A DNA stretch of 36,587 bases from Nitrospirota bacterium. Its GTDB lineage: Bacteria > Nitrospirota > Thermodesulfovibrionia > Thermodesulfovibrionales > UBA6898. Below are positions 1 through 8,240 of this stretch, piece by piece. Position 1 is the stretch's first letter. The number at the start of each line of letters is the position of its first letter. The DNA lies in the NCBI GenBank assembly GCA_016217695.1, contig JACRHE010000062.1:1-36587 (forward strand). The letters run 5' to 3'. A program made the translations under genes and the position numbers. A model generated the notes under the pieces. The model made no database searches and was not told the DNA's origin. It worked only from the letters and a program-made list of their open reading frames with translations.

Positions 1-441
1 AGAAAAGATAATGGCCAACAAAATGCAGGAATCGAGCCACGCTACAGGTGGAGGGTTAAGCATTGGAAAAATATAACCTAAGGATTCATCACTTGCCATA
101 TACTTTCGGGTAATGAGCTGATGAATGCACATCGCCTGAACAGTAAATAGCAAAAAGCTGTGAGTATACAAATTGTACTTGGCCTGAAGAGCGTACTGTT
201 TCAATATAACAACGATCCCAACCCCTTTGAAAAACACGACTTTCGGCAATGATACCGTAGGAGTCACCGGGAAGGAATTAAATATCTCATTTTCTTTGCC
301 TTCCTTGAGAATGATTGCCATTAGGAAAAAAATCCCCCATAGGGCAGCAGTCACGATGGCTAAGATGCTTATTATTTCCTGGCGAGAGCTAAAGTGAAAT
401 AGGGAAATGCATTGATAACAGCTGGCCAAAAACGTCATCAT
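1..441 (-). CDS. Truncated membrane protein of unknown function (runs off the left edge of the window)
   Basis: Not in the ORF track because it is open at the edge. Reverse-strand translation from ATG at 441: MMTFLASCYQCISLFHFSSRQEIISILAIVTAALWGIFFLMAIILKEGKENEIFNSF...LDSCILLAIIFS, with no stop to position 1. Hydrophobic segments suggest TM helices. ATG overlaps the stop of the upstream ORF (ATGA). Confidence 0.6.
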   Translation of the reverse strand, partial: MMTFLASCYQCISLFHFSSRQEIISILAIVTAALWGIFFLMAIILKEGKENEIFNSFPVTPTVSLPKVVFFKGVGIVVILKQYALQAKYNLYTHSFLLFTVQAMCIHQLITRKYMASDESLGYIFPMLNPPPVAWLDSCILLAIIFS

Positions 442-1058
442 GCCTGGAAGACGCAGTTCACCTCGGACATACTGCCCGGCAGTTTATCCCGGCTATCTAT
501 CTTCTGAGCTTCCTTCACAAGCACATCAAATGTTTTTCGGAGTTCAAAGACGACTGAGGGATCTTCATATATGCTGTAGGGACGCACCGTCTGACCGTGT
601 TCGTGTTTATCCTCCAAATATGCATAATCGTCGTCACATATCCTGAAATGCTGCGGAGGCTCTGTCCTATAACAGTAAACTTCAAATCTATCCTTGTTAT
701 TAAAAACGGTGTCCCAAAAAGCCGTGCTCTTTTCCATGGAGTCGTGGCACGCAGTAGGCCCGATCAGCATTTTCACCTTGAGGGACTGCAGCTTCTTCTG
801 AACAGCCGGGTCGGCAAAGACATCATGCAAAACCTTGGGCGCCGTCATGCCACAAACTAATTCATATTCGCTCTTGGCCCTATCGATTTCACTCTTTATG
901 AAGTTGCGCGCTTTCTTGTTATCGTTGGTACCCCGACCGAAATCGGTCTTGGAGCGATATAGAAGATATGCCAAGGGCCACACAAAAGCGAAGAATAAAG
1001 TGACAAATACTACGATACCCGCTATCGCTTCCCAGCGGTTGATGCTTTCAGGCAACAT
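438..1058 (-). CDS. Membrane-anchored, possibly PLD-like (degenerate HKD) protein
   Basis: 206-aa ORF with N-terminal TM segment (IAGIVVFVTLFFAFVWPLAYLLY). C-terminal part contains HFRICDDDYAYLEDKHEHG, resembling a single degenerate HxK/R-x4-D motif. Confidence 0.5.
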   Translation of the reverse strand: MLPESINRWEAIAGIVVFVTLFFAFVWPLAYLLYRSKTDFGRGTNDNKKARNFIKSEIDRAKSEYELVCGMTAPKVLHDVFADPAVQKKLQSLKVKMLIGPTACHDSMEKSTAFWDTVFNNKDRFEVYCYRTEPPQHFRICDDDYAYLEDKHEHGQTVRPYSIYEDPSVVFELRKTFDVLVKEAQKIDSRDKLPGSMSEVNCVFQA

Positions 1059-1348
1059 TGTTTGATCCCCTTATGTGCATTCCTTTCGTAAAATATACGG
1101 ATTCGCGTTTACCATGTCAAGCATTTTCTCTCGCTCTCGCAAGCAAGCCGCATGCCATTTAGACGCTTTCGATCTCAGCGCTCGCGATCCCCTTTTAATA
1201 TTTATCGTCAAATCCGAGCCGCTGCTTTAGGCGATTTGTCTATATGTCATGGCGATACGAGGATAACCGGGCAACTCAGCCTATCCTGAGCCATTCCTCA
1301 TTGAAAAAGTAATATATATACAAGACTGCAACTTAAGGAGGTCTCAGA

Positions 1349-1534
1349 ATGGCAAAGCCAATCGTTTCAATCAATGTTTTCAGTGGGACAACTCTTGAGG
1401 AGGCTGCCGAAAAAGCAACCCGGTTCTTTTCGGCAACCCCTCCCGACCAATTTAAAGGATTTCAAATAGTTAAAGAGGACAAGGAATATAAAATTCTCAC
1501 CTCTTCCTTTAATTGGAAGGACGCGGGAGATTAG
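1349..1534 (+). CDS. Small hypothetical protein (61 aa)
   Basis: ATG preceded by a strong Shine-Dalgarno (aaggaggtctcagaATG); in-frame stop at 1534. Confidence 0.6.
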   Translation: MAKPIVSINVFSGTTLEEAAEKATRFFSATPPDQFKGFQIVKEDKEYKILTSSFNWKDAGD

Positions 1535-1728
1535 AGATATTCTGATTCTTGATAAAATATTGCTAGTACCATATCAGGTCCTTGCATGTTGGGTGAAGAT
1601 ATTACAACTTCGGCAATTTCGATTGTTGGGTTTTGGCTGAGCCAAGAATTAATTCGTTCTTCCAGCTTCGGTATCTTATCTTCACTCTGTTCTTCGATAA
1701 ATAGCTTACATTGGTAGCCTTTCCGCAT
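1531..1728 (-). CDS. Small hypothetical protein (65 aa)
   Basis: ATG preceded by AAAGGAGAGTCC on the minus strand; convergent with and 4 nt overlapping 1349..1534. Confidence 0.6.
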   Translation of the reverse strand: MRKGYQCKLFIEEQSEDKIPKLEERINSWLSQNPTIEIAEVVISSPNMQGPDMVLAIFYQESEYL

Positions 1729-1756
1729 GGACTCTCCTTTCTGTGTTATTTAATAA

Positions 1757-1819
1757 ATTCAGCTTCTCGCAGTTCTTGGCCCACACCCTGCTTCGTGCGC
1801 TTTTGACCCCGAGCTGAAT
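1757..1819. repeat. Inverted repeat ATTCAGCT...AGCTGAAT (8-bp arms) upstream of the 65-aa ORF
   Basis: attcagct at 1757-1764 and agctgaat at 1812-1819 are exact reverse complements. Confidence 0.35.
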
Positions 1820-1890
1820 ATCATTTTTGTCTCCTACACTCTCAGGCTGCCCTGGACTAATGTGCAAAATGGATATCTATCCTCTCCTAT

Positions 1891-3582
1891 CTATCTTTCC
1901 TTGCGAAGTACGACACCTTCAATTCTTTTTAAAAGCCTTTGTCGCCACATTTGATAATGCTCATCCTCTTTATCCGTCGGATGTTTCTTGCGTAAAAAAG
2001 TGAGCCCCTGTTCTTGAAAGTATTTTTCGATCGCCTCAATTGCATCGCGCTTGACGAACATATCGAGGAACTGGAGGATCTCCTCCTGCGATATAGTGGC
2101 GCCATCGGGGTCTGTAAGAACATAGGTTGAAGTGGTCGAAAGCAGTCCGTTCTGGTTTATCTCAATGAGACATGTCGATCTCGACTTATAATTGAATCCG
2201 ACACGCAGGTATTTCCTTCTTATTTTATGCTCCTTGTCGGAAAACTCCCATAGGGATCCCTTCGCGCTCCTCCCAGAGCGTATGGGCATGGCAAGTGGAC
2301 CTACCATTTGAAAATCCTTGACATCCTCTTGTTTTGCGAGAGGATTGACCAAGTTCTGAAAGTCATCCAGGGAGAAACTCTCTTTGTGGCGTATCTCGGG
2401 TTCTAGGGGCTCAGCCGGCTTTATTTCGCCGTGTCTGACTTCTGGGTTTCCGTCTGCTTTAGATTCCTGTAAACTCAGATCGGCTTTCCCTTTACCAGTG
2501 GCCCCAGGAGGGACAGTTAAGCCTTCTTTACCAGTTTTTGTTTCATATTCTTTATCTATTATCATATTGTCTTTGTGGACATTCTTCGGAGGGGCTGAGT
2601 TCTTCACGTCGGCGTTTGTCAACTCGGAGGAGGGCACCCTAACGGTGACGATATTTGTTGTGCGTCGTGCCTTCGCTCTTCTTTTTACATCGACTGTTCT
2701 CGATTCCCCATGTATCCGCTCTATAGTAACTCTATCGAAATCGAAGGGGCTGTTTTCCTCAACAATTTCAAGAACCAGGATCTTCTCTTTGCCCAACTTC
2801 GGATAATAGCGGCAGACAGCCCGGACTACCATAGTAAGTTCCGTAGCGACGGGAAAGTCTGTGATGAGTGGAACGTTCGTATCGCTTCCGCGTTTCGGAT
2901 TGTGTTGGGTTTGCTGTCTCTGGCTATCCCGCAGTCTATTGACGATCGAATGCCATTGTCTATTAGCGTTTTTGTTCGTGGCAAACCTTATGATGTCCGC
3001 AGCATCGCGGTCGGCGGCGTTTGTCTTGAGGTGTATCTTGGCATGTCTGCTGATCGAGTTAACATGTAGGCTATTGGGCTCGTAAAGACCATTGAGGGAC
3101 TGAGCAAAAAGTTGACGGCACATCGAGGCAGAAGTGAAGTAATAGGTAGCGCCCAGAACAAAACATGGGAAAATGACTTCGTGAGTATCGTCTTCGATAA
3201 CGACGCAGTATTGGGACTTGCTGTAGATGACTCTGTCATGGCGAAGATCGTATAGATCGTCCGAGAATGCCTCTCCTGCGGTCTTGACAAACTTTCTTAC
3301 AGGCGATTTTGTCGAGATCCTGACCAGCTCTCCCTCCTCGGCAGGATTTTGGAGACGCTGGCCGTTTATATAGAAGGCCCCTGGAGCATATACGAATAGC
3401 TGTTCCGGGGCGATCTTGGTAGTCAGGTACTTGCCGTTCGCCTCTATATGCTTAAAAAGAACCCTGAACTGATGATCCAATGTGTCTAAATTTTGCACCC
3501 ACACCAGCCGAAAGATCTTGTCCTTGTTTTCTCCTTCCTGCATTTCTTCAATAACTAATGACGAAAGGTCGCTCTCGATCAA
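1891..3582 (-). CDS. tnsE: TnsE-like Tn7-family target-selection protein (563 aa, TTG start)
   Basis: By-eye resemblance to remembered Tn7 TnsE: the 'IPxxELARxLFxxxxxxxRxxF' region matches FPCFVLGATYYFTSASMCRQLFAQSLNGLY; a 'LVxEIxxxE' region matches ILVLEIVEENSPFDFD; the C-terminal 'LLEVDxSDxxxxLSTxxL' matches CLIEINQNGLLSTTSTYVL, followed by a late HP motif (KKHPTDK). It also sits next to a Tn7-like end. No alignment was run. Confidence 0.6.
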   Translation of the reverse strand: MIESDLSSLVIEEMQEGENKDKIFRLVWVQNLDTLDHQFRVLFKHIEANGKYLTTKIAPEQLFVYAPGAFYINGQRLQNPAEEGELVRISTKSPVRKFVKTAGEAFSDDLYDLRHDRVIYSKSQYCVVIEDDTHEVIFPCFVLGATYYFTSASMCRQLFAQSLNGLYEPNSLHVNSISRHAKIHLKTNAADRDAADIIRFATNKNANRQWHSIVNRLRDSQRQQTQHNPKRGSDTNVPLITDFPVATELTMVVRAVCRYYPKLGKEKILVLEIVEENSPFDFDRVTIERIHGESRTVDVKRRAKARRTTNIVTVRVPSSELTNADVKNSAPPKNVHKDNMIIDKEYETKTGKEGLTVPPGATGKGKADLSLQESKADGNPEVRHGEIKPAEPLEPEIRHKESFSLDDFQNLVNPLAKQEDVKDFQMVGPLAMPIRSGRSAKGSLWEFSDKEHKIRRKYLRVGFNYKSRSTCLIEINQNGLLSTTSTYVLTDPDGATISQEEILQFLDMFVKRDAIEAIEKYFQEQGLTFLRKKHPTDKEDEHYQMWRQRLLKRIEGVVLRKER

Positions 3583-3680
3583 CGTTTTCTATCCCTCTGA
3601 TAAATAAGCATTATTAGGCATTTCATTCGCGGCGGGGGTATATCATCGTAATGGTTCGAAAGGGAAGGTTATAGGGTCTT

Positions 3681-3727
3681 CAGTTGGATTATATTGGTTA
3701 CAGTTGGAATATCTTTGAAATCTTACA
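3681..3727 (-). other. Putative transposon terminal region with TnsB-type binding repeats
   Basis: CAGTTGGATTATATTGGTTA (3681-3700) directly followed by CAGTTGGAATATCTTTGAAA (3701-3720), exact 20-bp phase, then the terminal TGTAAGA (minus) at 3727-3721. Confidence 0.5.
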
Positions 3728-4590
3728 CCGCCTCCGATGAGCGCAACATCCGATATAGTATGATGGGGAGCGCGAAAAGGCCTCGTTGCCAAAAGAGGCT
3801 GGGCATCCTTGAGCAGCCCCGCTATGCTGTGGATCCTGGTTGTCTCCATCGCCTCATCAAAGGTCATATTGGGAAGGATCGAGGCAACGCGTTTTGCAAG
3901 CATCGTCTTTCCCGACCCAGGAGGCCCTACCATCAGGACGTTATGCCCTCCGGCTGCAGCAACCTCAAGCGCCCGCTTCGCATGCTCCTGACCTTTCACC
4001 TCTGAAAAATCATCCTCATAGACCGAATATGCCCTCATCGTCCCGGCTATATCGACAGTCACATGTGGAACCCCTTTTCCGTCCTTCAGAAAATCCACCA
4101 CTTCAGGAAGGCTCTTCATGCCAAAGACCTTTACCCCCCTGACCACAGCTGCCTCAGGCGCATTCTCGACAGGCAGGATGATCCCCTTCAGGCCTGAGTC
4201 CCTTACCATAATCGCCATCGAAAGGGCTCCCCTTACCGGTTTAATCCTGCCGTCGAGGGAGAGCTCGCCGGTAAAGAGATACCCGCTTAAGGCCTCGGGT
4301 TCAAGCAGTCCTTCAGAGGCGATGATACCCACAGCGACCGGCAGGTCAAAGGCTGAACCCTCTTTCTTGAGGTCAGCAGGCGCTAAATTTACGGTAATCT
4401 GCTTTAACGGAAAATTAAATCCGATGTTCTTGAGGGATGCTCTGACCCTGTCACGACTCTCCTTGACTGCTGCGTCGGGAAGTCCGACCATCGAAAAATG
4501 GGGAAGTCCCCGGTTGGATATATCGACCTCTACCTCTACGCTGAATGCCTCGATCCCAACTACACTTGCGCTTAATACCTTTGAAAGCAT
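3728..4590 (-). pseudogene. comM: ComM / YifB-type Mg-chelatase-like AAA ATPase, 5' fragment interrupted by insertion
   Basis: N-terminal ComM domain and Walker A (GPPGSGKTMLAKR) present. Homology ends at RPFRAPHHTISDVALIGGG, where intact ComM normally continues with [23 protein letters not shown]. The reading frame then runs into element sequence (VRFQRYSNC...), stopping at 3643. Confidence 0.85.
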
Positions 4591-4707
4591 GGAAACGACC
4601 CCCCGATCCGTATTTTTTTAAGAATAGCATTACGATTAAGGGAAGGCAAGCTGATTTTATTGGATAATATTGCAAAAAAAGTGACTTACGTTTTATTATT
4701 AGCGACC

Positions 4708-5157
4708 ATGAAGATAGATATCAGAAACGGCTTCATAAGAAACGCTGTCCTGCTCCTTGTAATCGGCATCGGCCTTCTTGCCTGCGGCAAAAAAGAGGTA
4801 AAACAGGTTTCGCCGGAATCAAAGACAACAACAGAGGCCTTTGCCCTCTCAGAGACCTTACGTATTTCCTTTATCAAGAACGACCGGGCAGCTCTTCAGA
4901 AAAACTCAACAGAAGACGGATTAAGAAATCTCTCAGCCAACAAAAAACCCTTTGATGCAGTAGAGCTTTCCTTTACGCCAAGATGGGTGGAACTGGAAGG
5001 CAATCAGATCCTCGTTAATATCACCTGGAAGAGCGTCTGGACCGCTGCCGGAAAGAACTTCTCTGACCGGGGAATGGCGGTCTTTGTCATGGAAGGAAGG
5101 CCTCTCAAACTCTCAAAGATACTCAGGTCAAACCCCTTTATCTTCCCGGAACAGTAA
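4708..5157 (+). CDS. Putative lipoprotein
   Basis: MKIDIRNGFIRNAVLLLVIGIGLLACGKKE: signal peptide with LLAC lipobox. The ATG at 4708 is a better start than the track start at 4660. Confidence 0.7.
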   Translation: MKIDIRNGFIRNAVLLLVIGIGLLACGKKEVKQVSPESKTTTEAFALSETLRISFIKNDRAALQKNSTEDGLRNLSANKKPFDAVELSFTPRWVELEGNQILVNITWKSVWTAAGKNFSDRGMAVFVMEGRPLKLSKILRSNPFIFPEQ

Positions 5158-5168
5158 GCAGGCTGCCT

Positions 5169-5381
5169 CTACCTGCAGGAGGTGCAGCTGCCCTTGCTGC
5201 AGGATGCGCAGCCTGGTGACGACCCTGCATAAGGCTTGTCAACCCCGCTCATCCCGAATGTGGACATCTTCTTTTTTACATCCACTGAGGAGCACTTGGG
5301 GCAGTCGACTTCCTTGTTTCCGAAGACCAGTTTCTCGAACTCTTCCCCGCACTGATTGCATCTGTATTCGTATATAGGCAT
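5169..5381 (-). CDS. FmdB-family zinc ribbon protein
   Basis: [30 protein letters not shown]: typical FmdB start with CxxC...CxxC. Confidence 0.85.
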   Translation of the reverse strand: MPIYEYRCNQCGEEFEKLVFGNKEVDCPKCSSVDVKKKMSTFGMSGVDKPYAGSSPGCASCSKGSCTSCR

Positions 5382-5397
5382 ATCTTCACCTAACGAA

Positions 5398-6048
5398 CTA
5401 TTTCTTCTTAGGCACCTTCTCCCAGTCCTTAAGAAACTTGGCAAGTCCTATATCGGTAAGTGGATGCCTGATCAGCTGTGTTATCACCGAATAGGGTATT
5501 GTGGCTATATGAGCTCCCATCCTCGCCGCTGCAACAACATGCAGAGGGTTCCTTACGCTCGCGACTATTATCTCTGTCTCGAAAAGGTAATTCTCATAAA
5601 TGTCCACTATCTCGCTGACGATGCCCATGCCGTCGTGGCTGATGTCATCGAGACGGCCGACAAAAGGGCTCACATATGTGGCCCCTGCCTTGGCAGCCAG
5701 AAGGGCCTGCGTTGATGAGAAGACGAGTGTCACATTCGTTCGGATCTTCATAGCCGACAATTTCTTTACCGCCTTCAATCCCTCTTCGATCATGGGGATC
5801 TTGATAACGATATTCTTATGGATCTTTGCCAGGGACTTGGCCTCCTTTATCATCTCATCAGCCGTAATCCCGACAACCTCTGCACTGACAGGACCGTTGA
5901 CGATGCTGCAGATAGTCCTGAGAACATGCACCGGGTCCTTGCCTTCCTTTGCCATCAGCGACGGGTTTGTTGTTACGCCGTCAATGACTCCCAATTCACT
6001 GGCTTTTCTGATCTCTTCGATGTTTGCCGTGTCGATAAAGAATTTCAT
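5398..6048 (-). CDS. tal: Transaldolase (TalC/Fsa-like short form)
   Basis: [36 protein letters not shown]...; 216 aa, canonical family start. Confidence 0.9.
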   Translation of the reverse strand: MKFFIDTANIEEIRKASELGVIDGVTTNPSLMAKEGKDPVHVLRTICSIVNGPVSAEVVGITADEMIKEAKSLAKIHKNIVIKIPMIEEGLKAVKKLSAMKIRTNVTLVFSSTQALLAAKAGATYVSPFVGRLDDISHDGMGIVSEIVDIYENYLFETEIIVASVRNPLHVVAAARMGAHIATIPYSVITQLIRHPLTDIGLAKFLKDWEKVPKKK

Positions 6049-6093
6049 AGATACCCCTCTGGAGATATTTTTTTGTTTATTATAACGGAAACA

Positions 6094-7329
6094 TCAGGGT
6101 TTTTCTCCAACCCGTTCCATCTGCGCCTTCAGTACGCTTTTTTTATCGGCCTGCCTGTAACAGTATGCCTCTTCAAGAATCTCTACCAGGTGCAGGACAG
6201 GCCTGTCAGTGACGGTCTGACTCAACTGCAAAATACATCCCGGACAGGAGGTAATGACCGTATCAGCCCTCGAATCGATTATGTTTTTTGTCTGCCTTTG
6301 CAAAAGGCTTCTGGATCTGTCCCTGTAGTAAAAGCAGTAGAGCCCTGCAAAACCGCAGCAGCCGGAATCCCGGGACTCAATGAGCTCAATGCCTGCCTTC
6401 TGTATCAGCTCTCTGGGCTCTTCCTGCATACCAAGGCTGTAACGCAGATGACAGGGGTCGTGGAAAAATGCGGTCTTGCCTATCCCCCCGGTTATCTCAA
6501 CCTTGTCCCTGAAGAATGCGGATATATCCATCGCCTTCTCAAGCCCCTTTCCGATCATCTTCGGATAATCAAACTTCAGATTCATTGTGCAGGTGGGACA
6601 GAGGCTCAGGATCGCCTCAACCTTGAGCCTGCTGAATACCTGATAATTCTTCTTCGCCTGCAGCACGGCCTCATCTTCAAGCCCAAGGCTCCTAAGCAGA
6701 GCTCCGCAGCAGACCTCACCTTTGGGGAGCACAACCTCATATCCCAGCTGCTGAAGAAGATTGATGAGGGACTCACCGAGGCTCGGGAAGATATAGTTGA
6801 CACTGCATCCGGTAAAGACAGCGACCCGTCCCCTCTTCTTCTGCACCTTGAAGACCTGCTCCAGTCTTCTCAGCGGAATCTCGGGAAGTGCGTGACTGAA
6901 GGGAATTATCCCCAGCTTCGCCAATGCAGGGACCAGGAAGTGCTGGCTCATTCGGGCGAGGGAAAAGGCCAGGTCCGGCCATTTCATGGATAACCTGAGA
7001 AATGCCCGCATAAACCCTCTCTTTTTATCGGTCTTTTCAAGCAGGGCCCTGCCGTAATATATTGCCGCCGGGATGTCTACGCCAAGAGGGCATTTACCTG
7101 TGCAGGCCCCGCAGAGCAGACAGCTGAATATGCGCTCATTCAGGAGCCTCGAAGGCTGTATTTTGCCTGTGAGCAGTCCCCTGAGAAGCATCAGCCTCCC
7201 CCTCGCTCCCAGCGGCTCCAGAGGATCGTCGGCGCTGGTCGGGCAGAGGACCCTGCAGCTTCCGCAGCGGACACATTTTGAGATATCCTTCAGGATGTTT
7301 GCAGGTTCTTTTGATCGGGTGCTATTCAT
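6094..7329 (-). CDS. glcF: (Fe-S)-binding protein, GlcF-like glycolate oxidase iron-sulfur subunit
   Basis: Two ferredoxin motifs (CVRCGSCRVLCP, CLLCGACTGKCPLGVDI) followed by CCG-type cysteine-rich domains (CCGALLRSLG, CCGFAGLY). Confidence 0.8.
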   Translation of the reverse strand: MNSTRSKEPANILKDISKCVRCGSCRVLCPTSADDPLEPLGARGRLMLLRGLLTGKIQPSRLLNERIFSCLLCGACTGKCPLGVDIPAAIYYGRALLEKTDKKRGFMRAFLRLSMKWPDLAFSLARMSQHFLVPALAKLGIIPFSHALPEIPLRRLEQVFKVQKKRGRVAVFTGCSVNYIFPSLGESLINLLQQLGYEVVLPKGEVCCGALLRSLGLEDEAVLQAKKNYQVFSRLKVEAILSLCPTCTMNLKFDYPKMIGKGLEKAMDISAFFRDKVEITGGIGKTAFFHDPCHLRYSLGMQEEPRELIQKAGIELIESRDSGCCGFAGLYCFYYRDRSRSLLQRQTKNIIDSRADTVITSCPGCILQLSQTVTDRPVLHLVEILEEAYCYRQADKKSVLKAQMERVGEKP

Positions 7330-7385
7330 GATCTCAGATTAACGGGTCATCAGATTATATAAGCGCATGCATGCTTCAGAAACCG

Positions 7386-8240
7386 TCAGCCGAGGGTGAT
7401 GCCGTTTGTTTCAGGAGCATTCTCAAGCACCCTGTTCATGCTCCCGCTTCTATATCCCTCAAGGTCAAGGGATACAAATTTATAACCCAGAGATTTCAGT
7501 GTTTCGACAACGAGCCTTCTTTTTCCCTGATCCAGGAAGATATACATGTCTTCCTCCCTCACCTCGATCCTGGCGGTCTCCCCGTAGTCCCTGACCCTCA
7601 CGTCAGACAGGCCGCAGGAGCGAAGATAGTCTTCTGCGTCCCTGACCCGCTGAAGGGCGGCTGCGGTTATTTTAAGGCCATAGGGAAACCTCGATGAAAG
7701 ACAGGGGGATGAAGGCTTATTCCATGATGAAAGGCCGAGCTCCCTTGAGAAATGCCTGACCTCTTCTTTCGAAATCCCGCATTCGACCAGCGGGCTCCTG
7801 ATCCCATGCGCCTCAGCCGCCTTCCTGCCGGGCCGGTAATCGTGCAGATCGTCTTTATTGCTTCCGTCAAATATGCGGCAGAACCCTTTTTCTTCTGCTA
7901 TAGTCCTTATTTTCCGGAAAAGTTCATCCTTGCAAAAAAAACATCTGTCAGGGGGGTTGCTCGCAAAGGCCTCGTTTCTGAGTTCCTCAGTCTGAATTAT
8001 AAGGTGCTCAACGCCGATATCCCGCGCAAAGGCGTCGGCGTCCAGCCTGTCTCTTTCAGGCATCGTCTCCGAGACGGCCGTTACAGCAAGGACCTTCATG
8101 CCCGACATCTTCATGGCCTTCAGGAGAAACGTGCTGTCAACGCCACCGGAAAAGGCGATTATCGCGCCTTCAGAATCCTTAAGAAGAGAGAGCAGTCTGG
8201 AGAATTTCTGTCCGGCAGGAGAGACGCGTCCCCCGTTCAC
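7386..8240 (-). CDS. larE: ATP-dependent sacrificial sulfur transferase LarE
   Basis: PP-loop AFSGGVDSTFLLKA, DRCFFCKDELF, and the KPSSPCLSSRFPYG motif. Confidence 0.85.
   Translation of the reverse strand: MNGGRVSPAGQKFSRLLSLLKDSEGAIIAFSGGVDSTFLLKAMKMSGMKVLAVTAVSETMPERDRLDADAFARDIGVEHLIIQTEELRNEAFASNPPDRCFFCKDELFRKIRTIAEEKGFCRIFDGSNKDDLHDYRPGRKAAEAHGIRSPLVECGISKEEVRHFSRELGLSSWNKPSSPCLSSRFPYGLKITAAALQRVRDAEDYLRSCGLSDVRVRDYGETARIEVREEDMYIFLDQGKRRLVVETLKSLGYKFVSLDLEGYRSGSMNRVLENAPETNGITLG

Larger units (their letters stand above)
1..3727. mobile_element. Partial Tn7-like transposon inserted in comM (one end visible; the other end is outside the window)
   Basis: comM homology stops abruptly at ~3728; the sequence beyond starts TGTAAGATTTCAAAG (minus strand), has phased 20-bp repeats, then a TnsE-like ORF and small cargo ORFs. 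The comM 3' part is absent from the window. Confidence 0.6.

Noticed and set aside
440-1065. Plus-strand ORFs 440..646, 597..860 and 835..1065
   Set aside because: Antisense to the 206-aa minus-strand ORF, no recognisable domains, mutually overlapping; typical shadow ORFs.
2384-3290. ORFs 2384..2806, 2710..3069, 2861..3085 (+) and 2988..3290 (-)
   Set aside because: Lie within the TnsE-like CDS in other frames with low-complexity composition.
5818-6993. 391-aa plus-strand ORF
   Set aside because: Antisense to the transaldolase and GlcF-like genes, both of which have clear family motifs; the long open frame is a composition effect.
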